The translations under genes and the position numbers were made by a program. A DNA stretch of 64,000 bases from Bradyrhizobium semiaridum (GTDB lineage: Bacteria > Pseudomonadota > Alphaproteobacteria > Rhizobiales > Xanthobacteraceae). Below, piece by piece: positions 7,141-16,082 of this stretch. The stretch covers positions 1-64,000 of the forward strand of contig NZ_JAGKJJ010000047.1 of NCBI RefSeq assembly GCF_020329505.1, read 5' to 3'. The notes under the pieces are model-generated. The model was not told the origin of the DNA and did not search any database. It saw only the letters and a list, made by a program, of their open reading frames with translations. Numbering within the stretch: the stretch's first letter is position 1; each line of letters opens with the position of its first letter.

Positions 7141-10100
7141 ATCCAGGTCGATCGCGGCCTCTTCCTCGGGCTGCAGCGGTGTCGACGACAGCGTCGGCGA
7201 CGCCCGCAGGAGTTCGGCAAGGTCACGCGCCGGCAGCGGGCGGGAAAACAGGAAGCCCTGCATCTCGTCGCAGGCATGGGCGCGCAGGAATTCCTGCTGC
7301 TCGGACGTCTCGACGCCCTCGGCGACGATGGTCATGCCGAGCGCCTTGCCCATGCTGATAATCGCCTGCGCGATCGCGACGTCCTCGGAATCGTCGGGCA
7401 GGTCGCGCACGAAGGAGCGATCGATCTTGATCGTATCGATCGGGAACTGCTTCATCAGCGACATCGACGAATAGCCGGTGCCGAAATCGTCGATCGCAAG
7501 GCGGATGCCGCGGCTCTGGATCGCGTCGAGCACGCGGACCGCGCGCGTCACGTTGCGCATCACCATGCTCTCGGTGACCTCGAGTTGCAGCAGCTCCGCC
7601 GGCATGCCGCTTGCCAGCAGCGCTGCGTCGATGTCGTCGAGCAGATGCGGATCGGCGAACTGCCGCGGCGACAGGTTGACCGCCATGGTCACCGCCTTGA
7701 GGCCGCGGCGCTGCCACGCCATGTTCTGCGCGCAAGCCTCCTTCAGCACCCAGCGCCCGATCGGCACGATCAGGCCGATCTCCTCGGCGAGCGGAATGAA
7801 CTGCCCCGGCGCGACCTTGCCGAGCTCGGGATGGGTCCAGCGCAGCAGCGCCTCGACGCCGCTGATCTGCCCGCTCGCCATGCCGACCTTGGGCTGATAG
7901 TCGAGCGAGAACTGCTGGCGCTCGAGTGCGCGGCGCAGCGCGCTTTCCATCGTCAGCCGCTCGATCGACTGCGCCTTGATCTCGCTGGAGAAGAAGCGGA
8001 AGCCGTTCTTGCCGTCTTCCTTGGCGAGATACATCGCCATGTCGGCATTCTTGGTCAGCGCCTGCACGTCGGAGCCGTCGGCCGGATACATCGCGATGCC
8101 GATCGAGGCAGTGGTGTGGCACTCGTGTCCGCTGAGCAGCATCGGCTGGCTGAGCGCGGCGAGCAGCTCGGCCGCGACCCGCTCGACGTCGGCGCGCTCG
8201 GCGGCCTCCTCGAGGATCACGACGAACTCGTCGCCGCCGAGCCGCGCCACCACGTCGCTCGCCCGCAGCGATCTGCGCAGCCGGTCCGCGATCGCCACCA
8301 GCAGCATGTCGCCGGCGTCATGACCGAGCGAGTCGTTGATGATCTTGAAGCGGTCGAGGTCGATGAACAGCACCGCAAGCTGCTGGCTGTGCCGGTCCGC
8401 CATCTCGATCGCGTGATGCAGCAGCTCGTTGAAGGTCTCGCGATTGGGCAGGTTGGTCAGGCTGTCATGCGAGGCGAGGTATTCGATCCGCTCGTCGGCC
8501 TTGTGCTTCTCGTCGGCGCGATCGAAGCTTTCCAGCGCAAACGCCAGATTGTCGGCGAGCCGCTGCAACAGCTCGGAGAATTCCGGCGTGAACGTATCCT
8601 TCTCCGACGCGACGAAGATCATGACGCCGACCACCCGGCCGCTGATGACGAGTGGAAACGAGGCGCCCGATCGCGTGCCGTCCTGGCGCGCCCGTTCGTG
8701 GAACGCGGCGGTGTCTGGGTCGGCAAAATAGTCGTTGATGATGCAGGCCTTGCCGGAGCGGAACGCCCGGCCGCAGGCGCCGCGGCCTTCCGGATGCGCC
8801 TCATTGATCGAGAGCGTGACTTGGCACGCGCCCGCCGCGGCCGGCCCGGCAACGGCGACCACCTCGAGATAGTCGGTGCCGGGTCGCGGCAGCGCGATCG
8901 TGGTGGAGGTGAACCGGCCCCCGCTCGCGGCCGCCTCGCAGACCAGCCGATACAGTTCGGCGCGGGACTTCGCCCGCATGATCGCCTCATTGGTGGCGCT
9001 CAGCGCCGCGAACATCCGCGACAGCCGTTCGCGCTGCGCGTCGGCGCGGGCCTTCTCGTCGGCGCGGTCGAAATTGTCGAGCGCAAACGAGACATTCTCG
9101 GCGAGCCGCTGCAGCAGCGCCATCATCTCCGGACTGAAGGTGCCGAACTCGCCGGAGAGGAACACCAGCGCGCCGATCGCCTCGCCGTTCTTGAGCAGCG
9201 GCAGCGCCGCACCGGACTTGCTGCCGCTGTCGCGGACCACCTGATAGACGTGGGTGTCGGATCCGAAATCGCTGAGATAGTCGTTGCTGATGCAAGGCCT
9301 GCGGGTGCGGATCGCAATCCCGGTCAGGGTCTGTCCCTCCGGACGCGTCGCATCGGTCGACAGCAGGACCTCGCGGGCACGAACCCGGTCGGGGCCCGAC
9401 GCCGCCACGTTGTCCAGGAAGGTCTCGCCCGGCCGCACAAGGCGGATCGTGGCCGAGATGAACTGACCGCCGACCGCTGCCGCGTCGCAGACCAGCTCGA
9501 ACATCTCGCTGCGGGATTTCGCCCGCATGATCGCCTCGTTGGTCGCACTCAGCGCGGCAAACATCCGCGTCAGCCGTTCCTTCTGCTCCTCGGTCCGCGC
9601 CTTCTCGTCGGCGCGATCGAAGCTGTCGAGGGCGTATGACACGTTGTCGGCGAGCCGCTGCAGCAACTCGGCGAATTCGGACGAGAAGGTGTTGCGCTTC
9701 GCGGAAATGAACAGCATCACGCCGACCGGCTGCTCACCGACGATCAAGGGAAACGCCGCGCCGGATCGCGCATCCTCGCGGTCGATCACATCGCGGAACG
9801 GGCTGTTGGCGACGTCGCCCAGGAAATCGTTGTTGATGCAGGCGCGGCGGGACCGGAACGCCGTGCCGCAGACGCCGCGCCCTTCGGCACGCGCCTCGCT
9901 GCGCGAGACGCTCAGACGGCGTGCGTTCTCCGCGGTGGGACCCGCGACCGCCATCATCTCGAAGAAATCGTCACCCGGCTTGGCGATCAGGATGCTGGTC
10001 GAATTGAAGCCGCCGCCATGCGCGGCCGCCGTGCAGACGAGCTCGAACATTTCGAGCCGCGACCGCGCCCGCATGATCGCCTCGTTGGTGGCGCTCAGTG

Positions 10101-11265
10101 CGGCGAACATCCGCGACAGCCGTTCGCGCTCGGCGTCGGCTCTGGCCTTTTCGGTGGCGCGGCCGAAATTGTCGAGCGCGACCGACACGTTCTCGGCGAT
10201 GCCGGCCAGCAGCGCGATGATCTCCTCGTCCGCGGCCCAGGAATTGCCGATGAAGAAGATCAGGACGCCGATGCTCACTCCGAACCGGGTCAGCGGCAGC
10301 GCGACGCAGGCCATCAGACCGCTGCCGCTCGCTTGCGTTTGCGCCGAGGGGGCGGATTTCGGGATGTCGCGCTCGATGCAGGGCCGCTGGGTGCGGAATG
10401 CCTCGCCGCAAATGCCCTTGCCGTAGAGATTGGCGGGGTCGGTCGAGAACCGCGTCTGCGTGATCAGGTCGAGCGCCTCGCCGGTGCCAGCGACGGGCTC
10501 CAGCCACGACGTGTCGGGCTCGGCCAGCAGCACCACGGTGGCAAAGGATTTGCCGCTGAACACGGCGGCGTCGCAGACCCGCTGGTAGAGATCGTGCTCG
10601 GTCTTGGCGCGAAGGATCGCCTCGTTGGTGGCGCTGATGGCGCCGAACATGCGGTTCAGCCGGCGCATCGCCCGCTCGCCGCTCTTGCGCGACGCTTCGT
10701 GGTCGAAATTGTCGAGGGCAAAGGACACGTTCGCTGCGATCCGCTCCAGCAGCAACACGATCTCTTCGCCGAGCGACTGGATTTCGCGCTTGGTGACCAC
10801 GAACACGCCGACGCTGCGTCCGCCGCAGATCAGCGGCACCGCCGCGGATGCCCCGACACCGGCCGCGGCCACGCCGCTGCGCCAAGCCGCCGAGCAGGGA
10901 TCATTGATGTAGTCGTTGCTGACGCAGGCCTTCTGGTCACGAAACGCCCGCCCGCAGATTCCCGCGCCCTCCGAAATATTGGCATCGACCGAGATGCTGA
11001 GGCTGCGCAGCCGCGCAACATCGTCGCCGCAGCCGGCCGTGAATATCAGGCGGCCGGTATTCGGCTCCAGCAAGAATACGGCGACGGCCAGAAAGCCACC
11101 GCTGGAAAAGGCGGCTTCGCAGACCTTGCCGTACAGCTCTTCTGGCGATTTCGCGTACAGAATCGCTTCGTTGGTCGCGTTCAACGCTGCGAAGGTACGC
11201 CCGATGGTCGACTGCACAATCCTCAGGGCCCAGTGGGCCGCCCCCTTCAATCTGGCGGCGAACAT
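7114..11265 (-). CDS. Five-GAF diguanylate cyclase/phosphodiesterase
   Basis: A 1383-residue soluble c-di-GMP enzyme. Five GAF sensor domains follow one another, each opened by a helix of the type ALSATNEAIMRAKS near residues 36, 218, 399, 581 and 764 and closed by a helix of the type LLQRLADNVSYALDSFDRAD. Then come a GGDEF domain (about 930-1100; active site LGGDEF with the inhibitory site RASD five residues before it) and an EAL domain (about 1115-1370; EALLRW, IDDFGTGYSS, KIDRSFV and AEGVE all present). Both catalytic domains look competent. The start at 11265 (MFAARLKGAAHW) is chosen because upstream extension to 11733 would run antisense through the next gene and loses domain character. 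Confidence 0.93.
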   Translation of the reverse strand: MFAARLKGAAHWALRIVQSTIGRTFAALNATNEAILYAKSPEELYGKVCEAAFSSGGFLAVAVFLLEPNTGRLIFTAGCGDDVARLRSLSISVDANISEGAGICGRAFRDQKACVSNDYINDPCSAAWRSGVAAAGVGASAAVPLICGGRSVGVFVVTKREIQSLGEEIVLLLERIAANVSFALDNFDHEASRKSGERAMRRLNRMFGAISATNEAILRAKTEHDLYQRVCDAAVFSGKSFATVVLLAEPDTSWLEPVAGTGEALDLITQTRFSTDPANLYGKGICGEAFRTQRPCIERDIPKSAPSAQTQASGSGLMACVALPLTRFGVSIGVLIFFIGNSWAADEEIIALLAGIAENVSVALDNFGRATEKARADAERERLSRMFAALSATNEAIMRARSRLEMFELVCTAAAHGGGFNSTSILIAKPGDDFFEMMAVAGPTAENARRLSVSRSEARAEGRGVCGTAFRSRRACINNDFLGDVANSPFRDVIDREDARSGAAFPLIVGEQPVGVMLFISAKRNTFSSEFAELLQRLADNVSYALDSFDRADEKARTEEQKERLTRMFAALSATNEAIMRAKSRSEMFELVCDAAAVGGQFISATIRLVRPGETFLDNVAASGPDRVRAREVLLSTDATRPEGQTLTGIAIRTRRPCISNDYLSDFGSDTHVYQVVRDSGSKSGAALPLLKNGEAIGALVFLSGEFGTFSPEMMALLQRLAENVSFALDNFDRADEKARADAQRERLSRMFAALSATNEAIMRAKSRAELYRLVCEAAASGGRFTSTTIALPRPGTDYLEVVAVAGPAAAGACQVTLSINEAHPEGRGACGRAFRSGKACIINDYFADPDTAAFHERARQDGTRSGASFPLVISGRVVGVMIFVASEKDTFTPEFSELLQRLADNLAFALESFDRADEKHKADERIEYLASHDSLTNLPNRETFNELLHHAIEMADRHSQQLAVLFIDLDRFKIINDSLGHDAGDMLLVAIADRLRRSLRASDVVARLGGDEFVVILEEAAERADVERVAAELLAALSQPMLLSGHECHTTASIGIAMYPADGSDVQALTKNADMAMYLAKEDGKNGFRFFSSEIKAQSIERLTMESALRRALERQQFSLDYQPKVGMASGQISGVEALLRWTHPELGKVAPGQFIPLAEEIGLIVPIGRWVLKEACAQNMAWQRRGLKAVTMAVNLSPRQFADPHLLDDIDAALLASGMPAELLQLEVTESMVMRNVTRAVRVLDAIQSRGIRLAIDDFGTGYSSMSLMKQFPIDTIKIDRSFVRDLPDDSEDVAIAQAIISMGKALGMTIVAEGVETSEQQEFLRAHACDEMQGFLFSRPLPARDLAELLRASPTLSSTPLQPEEEAAIDLDLGRKRAVV

Positions 11266-11620
11266 TGCCGGCAGGACGCCTAAGTGAAGGTTAGTGTATC
11301 CGGCAAGTTGCGAGTCAGAGTAAACGCCTGACCAACGGCGGTGGCGGTTTTCCGGAGAATTACGGCCTCTCTGTACCAAGCTGAGGCGCTGGCGCCACCG
11401 GCAGCAACTCGCCACCCGCCCGGTGCTGGTCGCGCTAGCCAAATTCCGCGTTGCGACCGCCTTCGTTCCACACCGTGAAATCGGCGCGGCGAGTACCCTG
11501 CTCCCGGTATGGCGGACCGGATTTTCTGCGCTTGCTCGCTTTGTGGCGCTTTGAGACCATGCGGAAAACCAGTGCAAGCAAGACCCGCCGATCGCGCGGG
11601 CCGACCGCGAGGAGACCCCC
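11266..11620. other. Divergent intergenic region
   Basis: These 355 bp separate the c-di-GMP enzyme gene from the dehydrogenase operon and must hold promoters for both directions. I see no convincing gene, tRNA or strong palindrome. Short reading frames here lack ribosome sites and family resemblance. The plus-strand operon has a clear AGGAGA site just before its ATG. Confidence 0.4.
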
Positions 11621-12667
11621 ATGCCGATCGTCCAGGCCGACCGTCTCACACGCATCGGCGCGGCGCTGCTCAAGGCCGCCGGCGCATCGGAGGAGGAGGC
11701 GAACGCGGTCGCCTCCGGCTGCGTCAACGCCAACCTCGCCGGCCACGATTCCCACGGTGTGATCGCGATCCCGACCTATATCGACCGCATCAAGGCCGGC
11801 CACATCGTGCCCGGCGCGAAATGGACCATCGTGCAGGAGAGCCCGACCACGACGGTGATCGACGGCCATTGGGGCTTCGGGTTCCACGTCAACGCCAAGG
11901 CGATGGAGATGACCATCAACAAGGCGAGGACCGCCAATGTCGCGGCCTGCACCGTGTTCCGCCAGAGCCATGTCGGGCGTCTGGCGCATTACCCGCTGAT
12001 GGCGATGCGCGAGGGCATGATCGGCATTGCGGCCGCCGACTCCGGCCGCTCGCCGAAGCATGTCGCCCCGTTCGGCGGTCGCGAGGCGCGGCTCGGCACC
12101 AACCCGCTCTCGATCGCGGTGCCGTCCGATCTCGAGGCGCCATTCTACCTGGATATGGCGACCTCGGCGGTCGCCGCCGGCAAGATCCAGCTCGCGGTGG
12201 CGCGCGGTGAATCCATTCCGAAGGGCTGGATCATCGACGCCGACGGCCGTGACACCACCGACCCCAAGGACTACCGCAAGGGCGGCGCATTGCTGCCGCT
12301 CGGCGGCACCGAGGGCTACAAGGGCAGCGGGCTTGCCGCGATGGTCGAGGTGCTGTGCGGCCTGCTCACCGGGCTCGGCTTCGGCGTCGAGCCGACCGGC
12401 CGGCACAATGACGGCTGCTTCATGGCGGTGTTCAACGTCGCCGCGTTCCGGCCGCTGCAACAGTTCAAGAAGGAGGTCGCCGATTTCGCGCAGTACCTCA
12501 AATCTACGCCGCCCTCGGAAGGCAGCCGCGGCGTATTCTATCCCGGCGAGGTCGAGCATCTGCGCGAGCGCGAGCGGCGCAAGAACGGCATCGAGATCGA
12601 GGACGCGACCTGGGAGAAGCTGAAGGCGCTCGCCACCGACTACGAGCTCGACCTCGACCTTCGCTGA
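11621..12667 (+). CDS. Ldh family (malate/lactate/ureidoglycolate-type) dehydrogenase
   Basis: A 348-residue NAD(P)-dependent oxidoreductase of the Ldh_2 superfamily, which includes malate, L-sulfolactate, ureidoglycolate and delta-1-piperideine-2-carboxylate enzymes. Typical stretches are VNANLAGHDSHGVIAIPTYI at about 32-51, with the conserved DSHG, GFHVNAKAMEMTINKA, and GTNPLSIAVPSDLEAPFYLD around 160-179. AGGAGACCCCC precedes the ATG. It is the first gene of a three-gene unit with a flavin monooxygenase and an FAH-type hydrolase, suggesting catabolism of a 2-hydroxy or 2-oxo acid from an N- or S-containing compound. The exact substrate cannot be assigned. Confidence 0.88.
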   Translation: MPIVQADRLTRIGAALLKAAGASEEEANAVASGCVNANLAGHDSHGVIAIPTYIDRIKAGHIVPGAKWTIVQESPTTTVIDGHWGFGFHVNAKAMEMTINKARTANVAACTVFRQSHVGRLAHYPLMAMREGMIGIAAADSGRSPKHVAPFGGREARLGTNPLSIAVPSDLEAPFYLDMATSAVAAGKIQLAVARGESIPKGWIIDADGRDTTDPKDYRKGGALLPLGGTEGYKGSGLAAMVEVLCGLLTGLGFGVEPTGRHNDGCFMAVFNVAAFRPLQQFKKEVADFAQYLKSTPPSEGSRGVFYPGEVEHLRERERRKNGIEIEDATWEKLKALATDYELDLDLR

Positions 12668-12693
12668 TCCACCGCCGAACGCAGGAGAACGAC

Positions 12694-14061
12694 ATGACAC
12701 GGCAAATGGCGCTGGTTGGCTTTTTGCAGGCGCAGAACTGCACCAACCTGCCAGGCTCCTGGCGCCACCCGGAGTCGCGCGACGATTCGATGTCGGCGGA
12801 CTACTACCAGGAGATCGCCCGCATCCTCGAGCGCGGCAAATTCCACATGGCGTTCTTCGACGATCGCCTGGCGATGCCCGACCGCTACAACAACGACCAT
12901 GCCCACACCGTCGAATACGGCATCCGCTGCGTGAAGATGGACCCCATCGTGGTGCTGACCACGATGGGCATGGTGACGACAAAACTCGGCCTCGCCTCGA
13001 CCGCCTCCACGACCTATTTCGAGCCGTTCGACGTCGCCCGGCGCTTTGCCACGCTTGATCTCATGACGGGTGGCCGCGCCGCGTGGAACGTGGTGACGTC
13101 GGTCAATGACGGCGAAGCGCTGAACATGGGTAAGGCGCAGCATCTCGAGCACGATCTGCGCTACGATCGCGCCGACGAGTTCATGGAGGTGGTGCTCGGC
13201 CACTGGGATTCCTGGGAAGACGGCTCGCTGGTAATCGACAAGAAAAGCGGCCGCTTCGCCGACCCGACCAAGGTGAAGCGGCTCGACCACAAGGGCGAGT
13301 TCTTCACCTCGCGCGGCCCGTTCACGGTGCCGCGCTCGCCGCAGGGCCATCCCGTCATCATCCAGGCCGGCGCCTCCGGCCGCGGCCAGCGCTTTGCCGG
13401 GCGCTGGGGCGAGGTGATCTTCACCGCCGGCCGCAACCTCGCCAGCGCCAAGCAGGGTTACGACGCGATCCGCGGTGAAGCGGTCAAGGCCGGTCGCGAC
13501 CCCGACCAGATGTTCCTCTGCAACCTGATCACGCCGGTCGCCGGTGCCACCAAGGCGGAGGCCGAGGACCGGATGGCGGTGATCCAGAAGCTGCCGCTCG
13601 AGATCGACGCGCTGTCGCTGCTCGCCGAGGCGCTCAATTTCGATTTCGGCGCCAAGCCGATCGACGAGCCGCTGACAACCGAAGAGTTGCAGGGCATGCA
13701 AGGCATGCTCGGCATGCGCGACGGCGTGCTGCGCGCCTCCGGCAAGACCAATCCCTCGACCCGCGACTTCATCACGTTCTCGGGCCGCGCCCAGGTGCAG
13801 GACGCGATCGTCGGCGGCCCGAAGGAGATCGCCGACCGGCTCGAGGAGATGTTCGTCAACCGCGGCTGCGACGGCTTCGTCGTCGCCGCCAGCTACGTGC
13901 CGGGCTCCTATGCCGACTTCGTCGACCACGTCGTGCCCGAGTTGCAGAAGCGCGGCTTGTTCCACAAGGACTACGCCGGCACCACGCTGCGCGAGAATCT
14001 CGGGCTCAAGCGCCCCGCCGCCGGCGCCTGGAAGACCCGCGCGCAAGTGGCTGCGGAATAA
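12694..14061 (+). CDS. LLM-class flavin-dependent monooxygenase (NtaA/SnaA/DszA type)
   Basis: A 455-residue two-component flavin monooxygenase subunit that uses FMNH2 supplied by a separate reductase. Family marks are the TIM-barrel start with SWRHPESRDDSMSADYYQEI, ARRFATLDLMTGGRAAWNVV (about 110-129), PVIIQAGASGRGQRFAGRWG and the C-terminal GCDGFVVAASYVPGSYADF. Family members oxidise nitrilotriacetate, EDTA, dibenzothiophene sulfone and similar compounds. It lies 26 bp after the dehydrogenase and 12 bp before the FAH gene, so it is probably cotranscribed. No flavin reductase is encoded nearby. A second member at 45867 is broken. Confidence 0.92.
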   Translation: MTRQMALVGFLQAQNCTNLPGSWRHPESRDDSMSADYYQEIARILERGKFHMAFFDDRLAMPDRYNNDHAHTVEYGIRCVKMDPIVVLTTMGMVTTKLGLASTASTTYFEPFDVARRFATLDLMTGGRAAWNVVTSVNDGEALNMGKAQHLEHDLRYDRADEFMEVVLGHWDSWEDGSLVIDKKSGRFADPTKVKRLDHKGEFFTSRGPFTVPRSPQGHPVIIQAGASGRGQRFAGRWGEVIFTAGRNLASAKQGYDAIRGEAVKAGRDPDQMFLCNLITPVAGATKAEAEDRMAVIQKLPLEIDALSLLAEALNFDFGAKPIDEPLTTEELQGMQGMLGMRDGVLRASGKTNPSTRDFITFSGRAQVQDAIVGGPKEIADRLEEMFVNRGCDGFVVAASYVPGSYADFVDHVVPELQKRGLFHKDYAGTTLRENLGLKRPAAGAWKTRAQVAAE

Positions 14062-14073
14062 AAGGACATCATC

Positions 14074-14859
14074 ATGCGCTGGCTGAAATTCACTGCCGCA
14101 GGCAAGACATCCTGGGGCCTCGTCGAGGGCGACACCATCACCACCGTGAGCGGCGATCCGTTCACTGAATGGAGCAAAACGGCGCAAACGCATGCGCTTG
14201 GTGACGTCAAGATCGAGCTGCCGCTGATCCCGCGCACCTTCTACTGCGTCGGGCTGAACTATCTGAAGCATCTCAAGGAGGCCGCCGACAAGGCCGGCAC
14301 AGTGCCGAACATCCCCGACCGTCCCGAGATCGGCTATCGGGCCCAGAACGCGCTGATTGCGCATGACGAAGACGTCGTGATCCCGGCGTTTGCGACCGAG
14401 AAGATCCATTACGAGGGCGAGCTCGTCGTCGTGATCGGCAAGAAGGTCAAGCACCTGACCGAAGCCAACGCGATGGATTGCGTGTTCGGCTACACCATCG
14501 GCAACGACGTCTCCGAGCGCAGCTGGCAGAAGGCCGACCGCGGCCTGTGGCGCGCCAAGAACGCCGACACCTTCAAGCCGATGGGCCCGTGGATCGAGAC
14601 CGACGTGAACCTCGATGCCATGGAAACCGTGATCCGTGTCAACCGCAAGGAAACCGGCCGCTTCCGCACCAACGACATGATCTTCGGCATCGTGCCGTTC
14701 CTGGTCGAGCTGACCAAGTATTTCACGCTGTGGCCCGGCGACGTGATATGGATGGGCACCGACGGCGCCTCGCCGGACCTGAAGCACGGCGACGTGGTGG
14801 AGATCGACATCACCGGGATCGGCACGCTGCGGAACAGGTTCGTGCGGGAGAGGGCATGA
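14074..14859 (+). CDS. Fumarylacetoacetate hydrolase family protein
   Basis: A 261-residue FAH-fold enzyme that cleaves or hydrates C-C bonds or decarboxylates oxo acids using Mg2+ or Mn2+. Metal-binding marks are visible: IHYEGELVVVIGKK with the ExE pair around residues 111-113, and VFGYTIGNDVSERSWQ carrying the metal aspartate near 145. The C-terminus has DVIWMGTDGASPDLKHGDVV. It is the third gene of the dehydrogenase and monooxygenase operon and probably performs a late step in the same catabolic route. Length is normal for the family. Confidence 0.9.
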   Translation: MRWLKFTAAGKTSWGLVEGDTITTVSGDPFTEWSKTAQTHALGDVKIELPLIPRTFYCVGLNYLKHLKEAADKAGTVPNIPDRPEIGYRAQNALIAHDEDVVIPAFATEKIHYEGELVVVIGKKVKHLTEANAMDCVFGYTIGNDVSERSWQKADRGLWRAKNADTFKPMGPWIETDVNLDAMETVIRVNRKETGRFRTNDMIFGIVPFLVELTKYFTLWPGDVIWMGTDGASPDLKHGDVVEIDITGIGTLRNRFVRERA

Positions 14860-14936
14860 GAGCCGATGCCTGTCGCGCGGTAGACGCGTTATCCGAGAGT
14901 GAAGCTTCGTCCTCACCCACGACTGTCATCGCCCGA

Positions 14937-16079
14937 TCAGCGCACGTGGGGAGAGAGGCGGCTGAGGGCTCGCTTGAACGGCTTGGCGCGATGATAGACG
15001 AACGACACCATCGATCCGGCCAGCGAGCGGGACGAGGTGAAGTTCTGCAATCCGGTCTGCTCGACACGGAACTGCGACTTGTAGCCGGTATTGCCAAGGC
15101 CCATGTCGAGGCGATGCATCCCGTGATCGAACCGCAACTTGATCACGCGATAGATCAGCTGCATGCCGATCGAGAATTTGCCGAACCGTTGGATGTCGGA
15201 GCCGATCAGAACGGCATGAAACTCGTCGTCGCAAGCCGGCCCGAATAGGACGGCGACCGGCTCGCCGTTGAGGTAGCTGACATAGGTGATCGCGTCGCCG
15301 GAGGCGAGGCCCGCGACTGCAAAGTCGCAATAGAACTTTTCGTAGACCGGGTTGTCGAGAAAATCGCCGCTGAACCGGCCGTCCCGCGCCGACTTGAGAA
15401 ACCGGAAGGCGTCGCGAACTTCGGCCTCGGTCTGCGCCGGCCGGTGTTCGTACGGGCCGAACTCGCGTTCGATCTGCCTCGCCAGCCGCCGCAGTTCCTT
15501 TGAATATTTCTTGCTGACCCTCTCGCGCTGCCACACTTCGAAATCGGGACCGGTTTCACTGTGGTAGGCGGCGTTCTCGTTGGGGCTCGCCACCGTTTTC
15601 CTGAACAGCCGGCTTGCGTCGAAACCATCATCGCGGACCTTGCGGAACACCAGCACGTCGGCGACATCCAGCAGTCCGTCGATCCTCTCGATGACGGATG
15701 GATCCGCGACAAGCATCTCGAGCGTCGCCGGGTCCCCGACGACGGCGTTGTAGTCGCAGACACCGAAATCTGCGGGCAGCAGCATCGATATGCCGGCCGG
15801 CCGCTGCAGCACCAGTGGAATGACGGCGAGGAGTTGCCGATCGGGATTGCGGATCGTCAGCGTGTACTGCTTCGCCGACAGATGCGGCAGCAGCTTGCGA
15901 TGAACTGCATCGAGCCACGCCGGCGCCTGAAAGACCGTCGCGCGCTCGAGGTTGTGAAAGGCCCGGTACTCGGCCGACAGAAAGTCAAAGTCGGGCTCGA
16001 TGCCGATATGCACCTCGATCGGATACAGGCTTCGGTTGGGCGCCAACATATCAATCGTCTTTCGGGTCCAGCCGGCCAC
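14937..16079 (-). CDS. CelD/BcsL-type GNAT acetyltransferase-like protein (second copy of module)
   Basis: A 380-residue relative of the protein at 2369-3559. The C-terminal GNAT signature is IGMQLIYRVIKLRFDHGMHR followed by LDMGLGNTGYKSQF, aligning with the IGNYSYKRRF segment of the other copy. FHNLERATVFQAPAWLDAVH is the N-terminal counterpart. The GTG at 16079 is taken as start because it leaves only 3 bp after the stop of the cupin gene. ATG 16049 (MLAPNRSLYPIEV) is an alternative. It forms a tight two-gene unit with the FIH-like oxygenase upstream. The acyl acceptor is unknown. Confidence 0.78.
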   Translation of the reverse strand: MAGWTRKTIDMLAPNRSLYPIEVHIGIEPDFDFLSAEYRAFHNLERATVFQAPAWLDAVHRKLLPHLSAKQYTLTIRNPDRQLLAVIPLVLQRPAGISMLLPADFGVCDYNAVVGDPATLEMLVADPSVIERIDGLLDVADVLVFRKVRDDGFDASRLFRKTVASPNENAAYHSETGPDFEVWQRERVSKKYSKELRRLARQIEREFGPYEHRPAQTEAEVRDAFRFLKSARDGRFSGDFLDNPVYEKFYCDFAVAGLASGDAITYVSYLNGEPVAVLFGPACDDEFHAVLIGSDIQRFGKFSIGMQLIYRVIKLRFDHGMHRLDMGLGNTGYKSQFRVEQTGLQNFTSSRSLAGSMVSFVYHRAKPFKRALSRLSPHVR

Positions 16080-16082
16080 GGC

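Noticed and set aside
7276..9639. A 787-codon open frame on the plus strand opposite the c-di-GMP enzyme
   Set aside because: It is a shadow of the real gene in GC-rich DNA: composition is Arg/Leu/Ala/Asp-rich without domains, and the opposite strand encodes a complete GGDEF-EAL enzyme.
8977..11165. Regularly spaced near-identical sequences that could be taken for a direct-repeat array or CRISPR
   Set aside because: The period is about 545 bp and lies in frame inside one coding sequence; these are tandem GAF domains.
11266..11733. N-terminal extension of the c-di-GMP enzyme
   Set aside because: The open frame continues, but the added residues have no domain character and would overlap the start of the divergent dehydrogenase gene.
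12640..14916. A 758-codon open frame on the minus strand opposite the monooxygenase and FAH genes
   Set aside because: Rich in His/Arg/Asp/Gly with no recognisable motif, and it covers two clear genes on the other strand.
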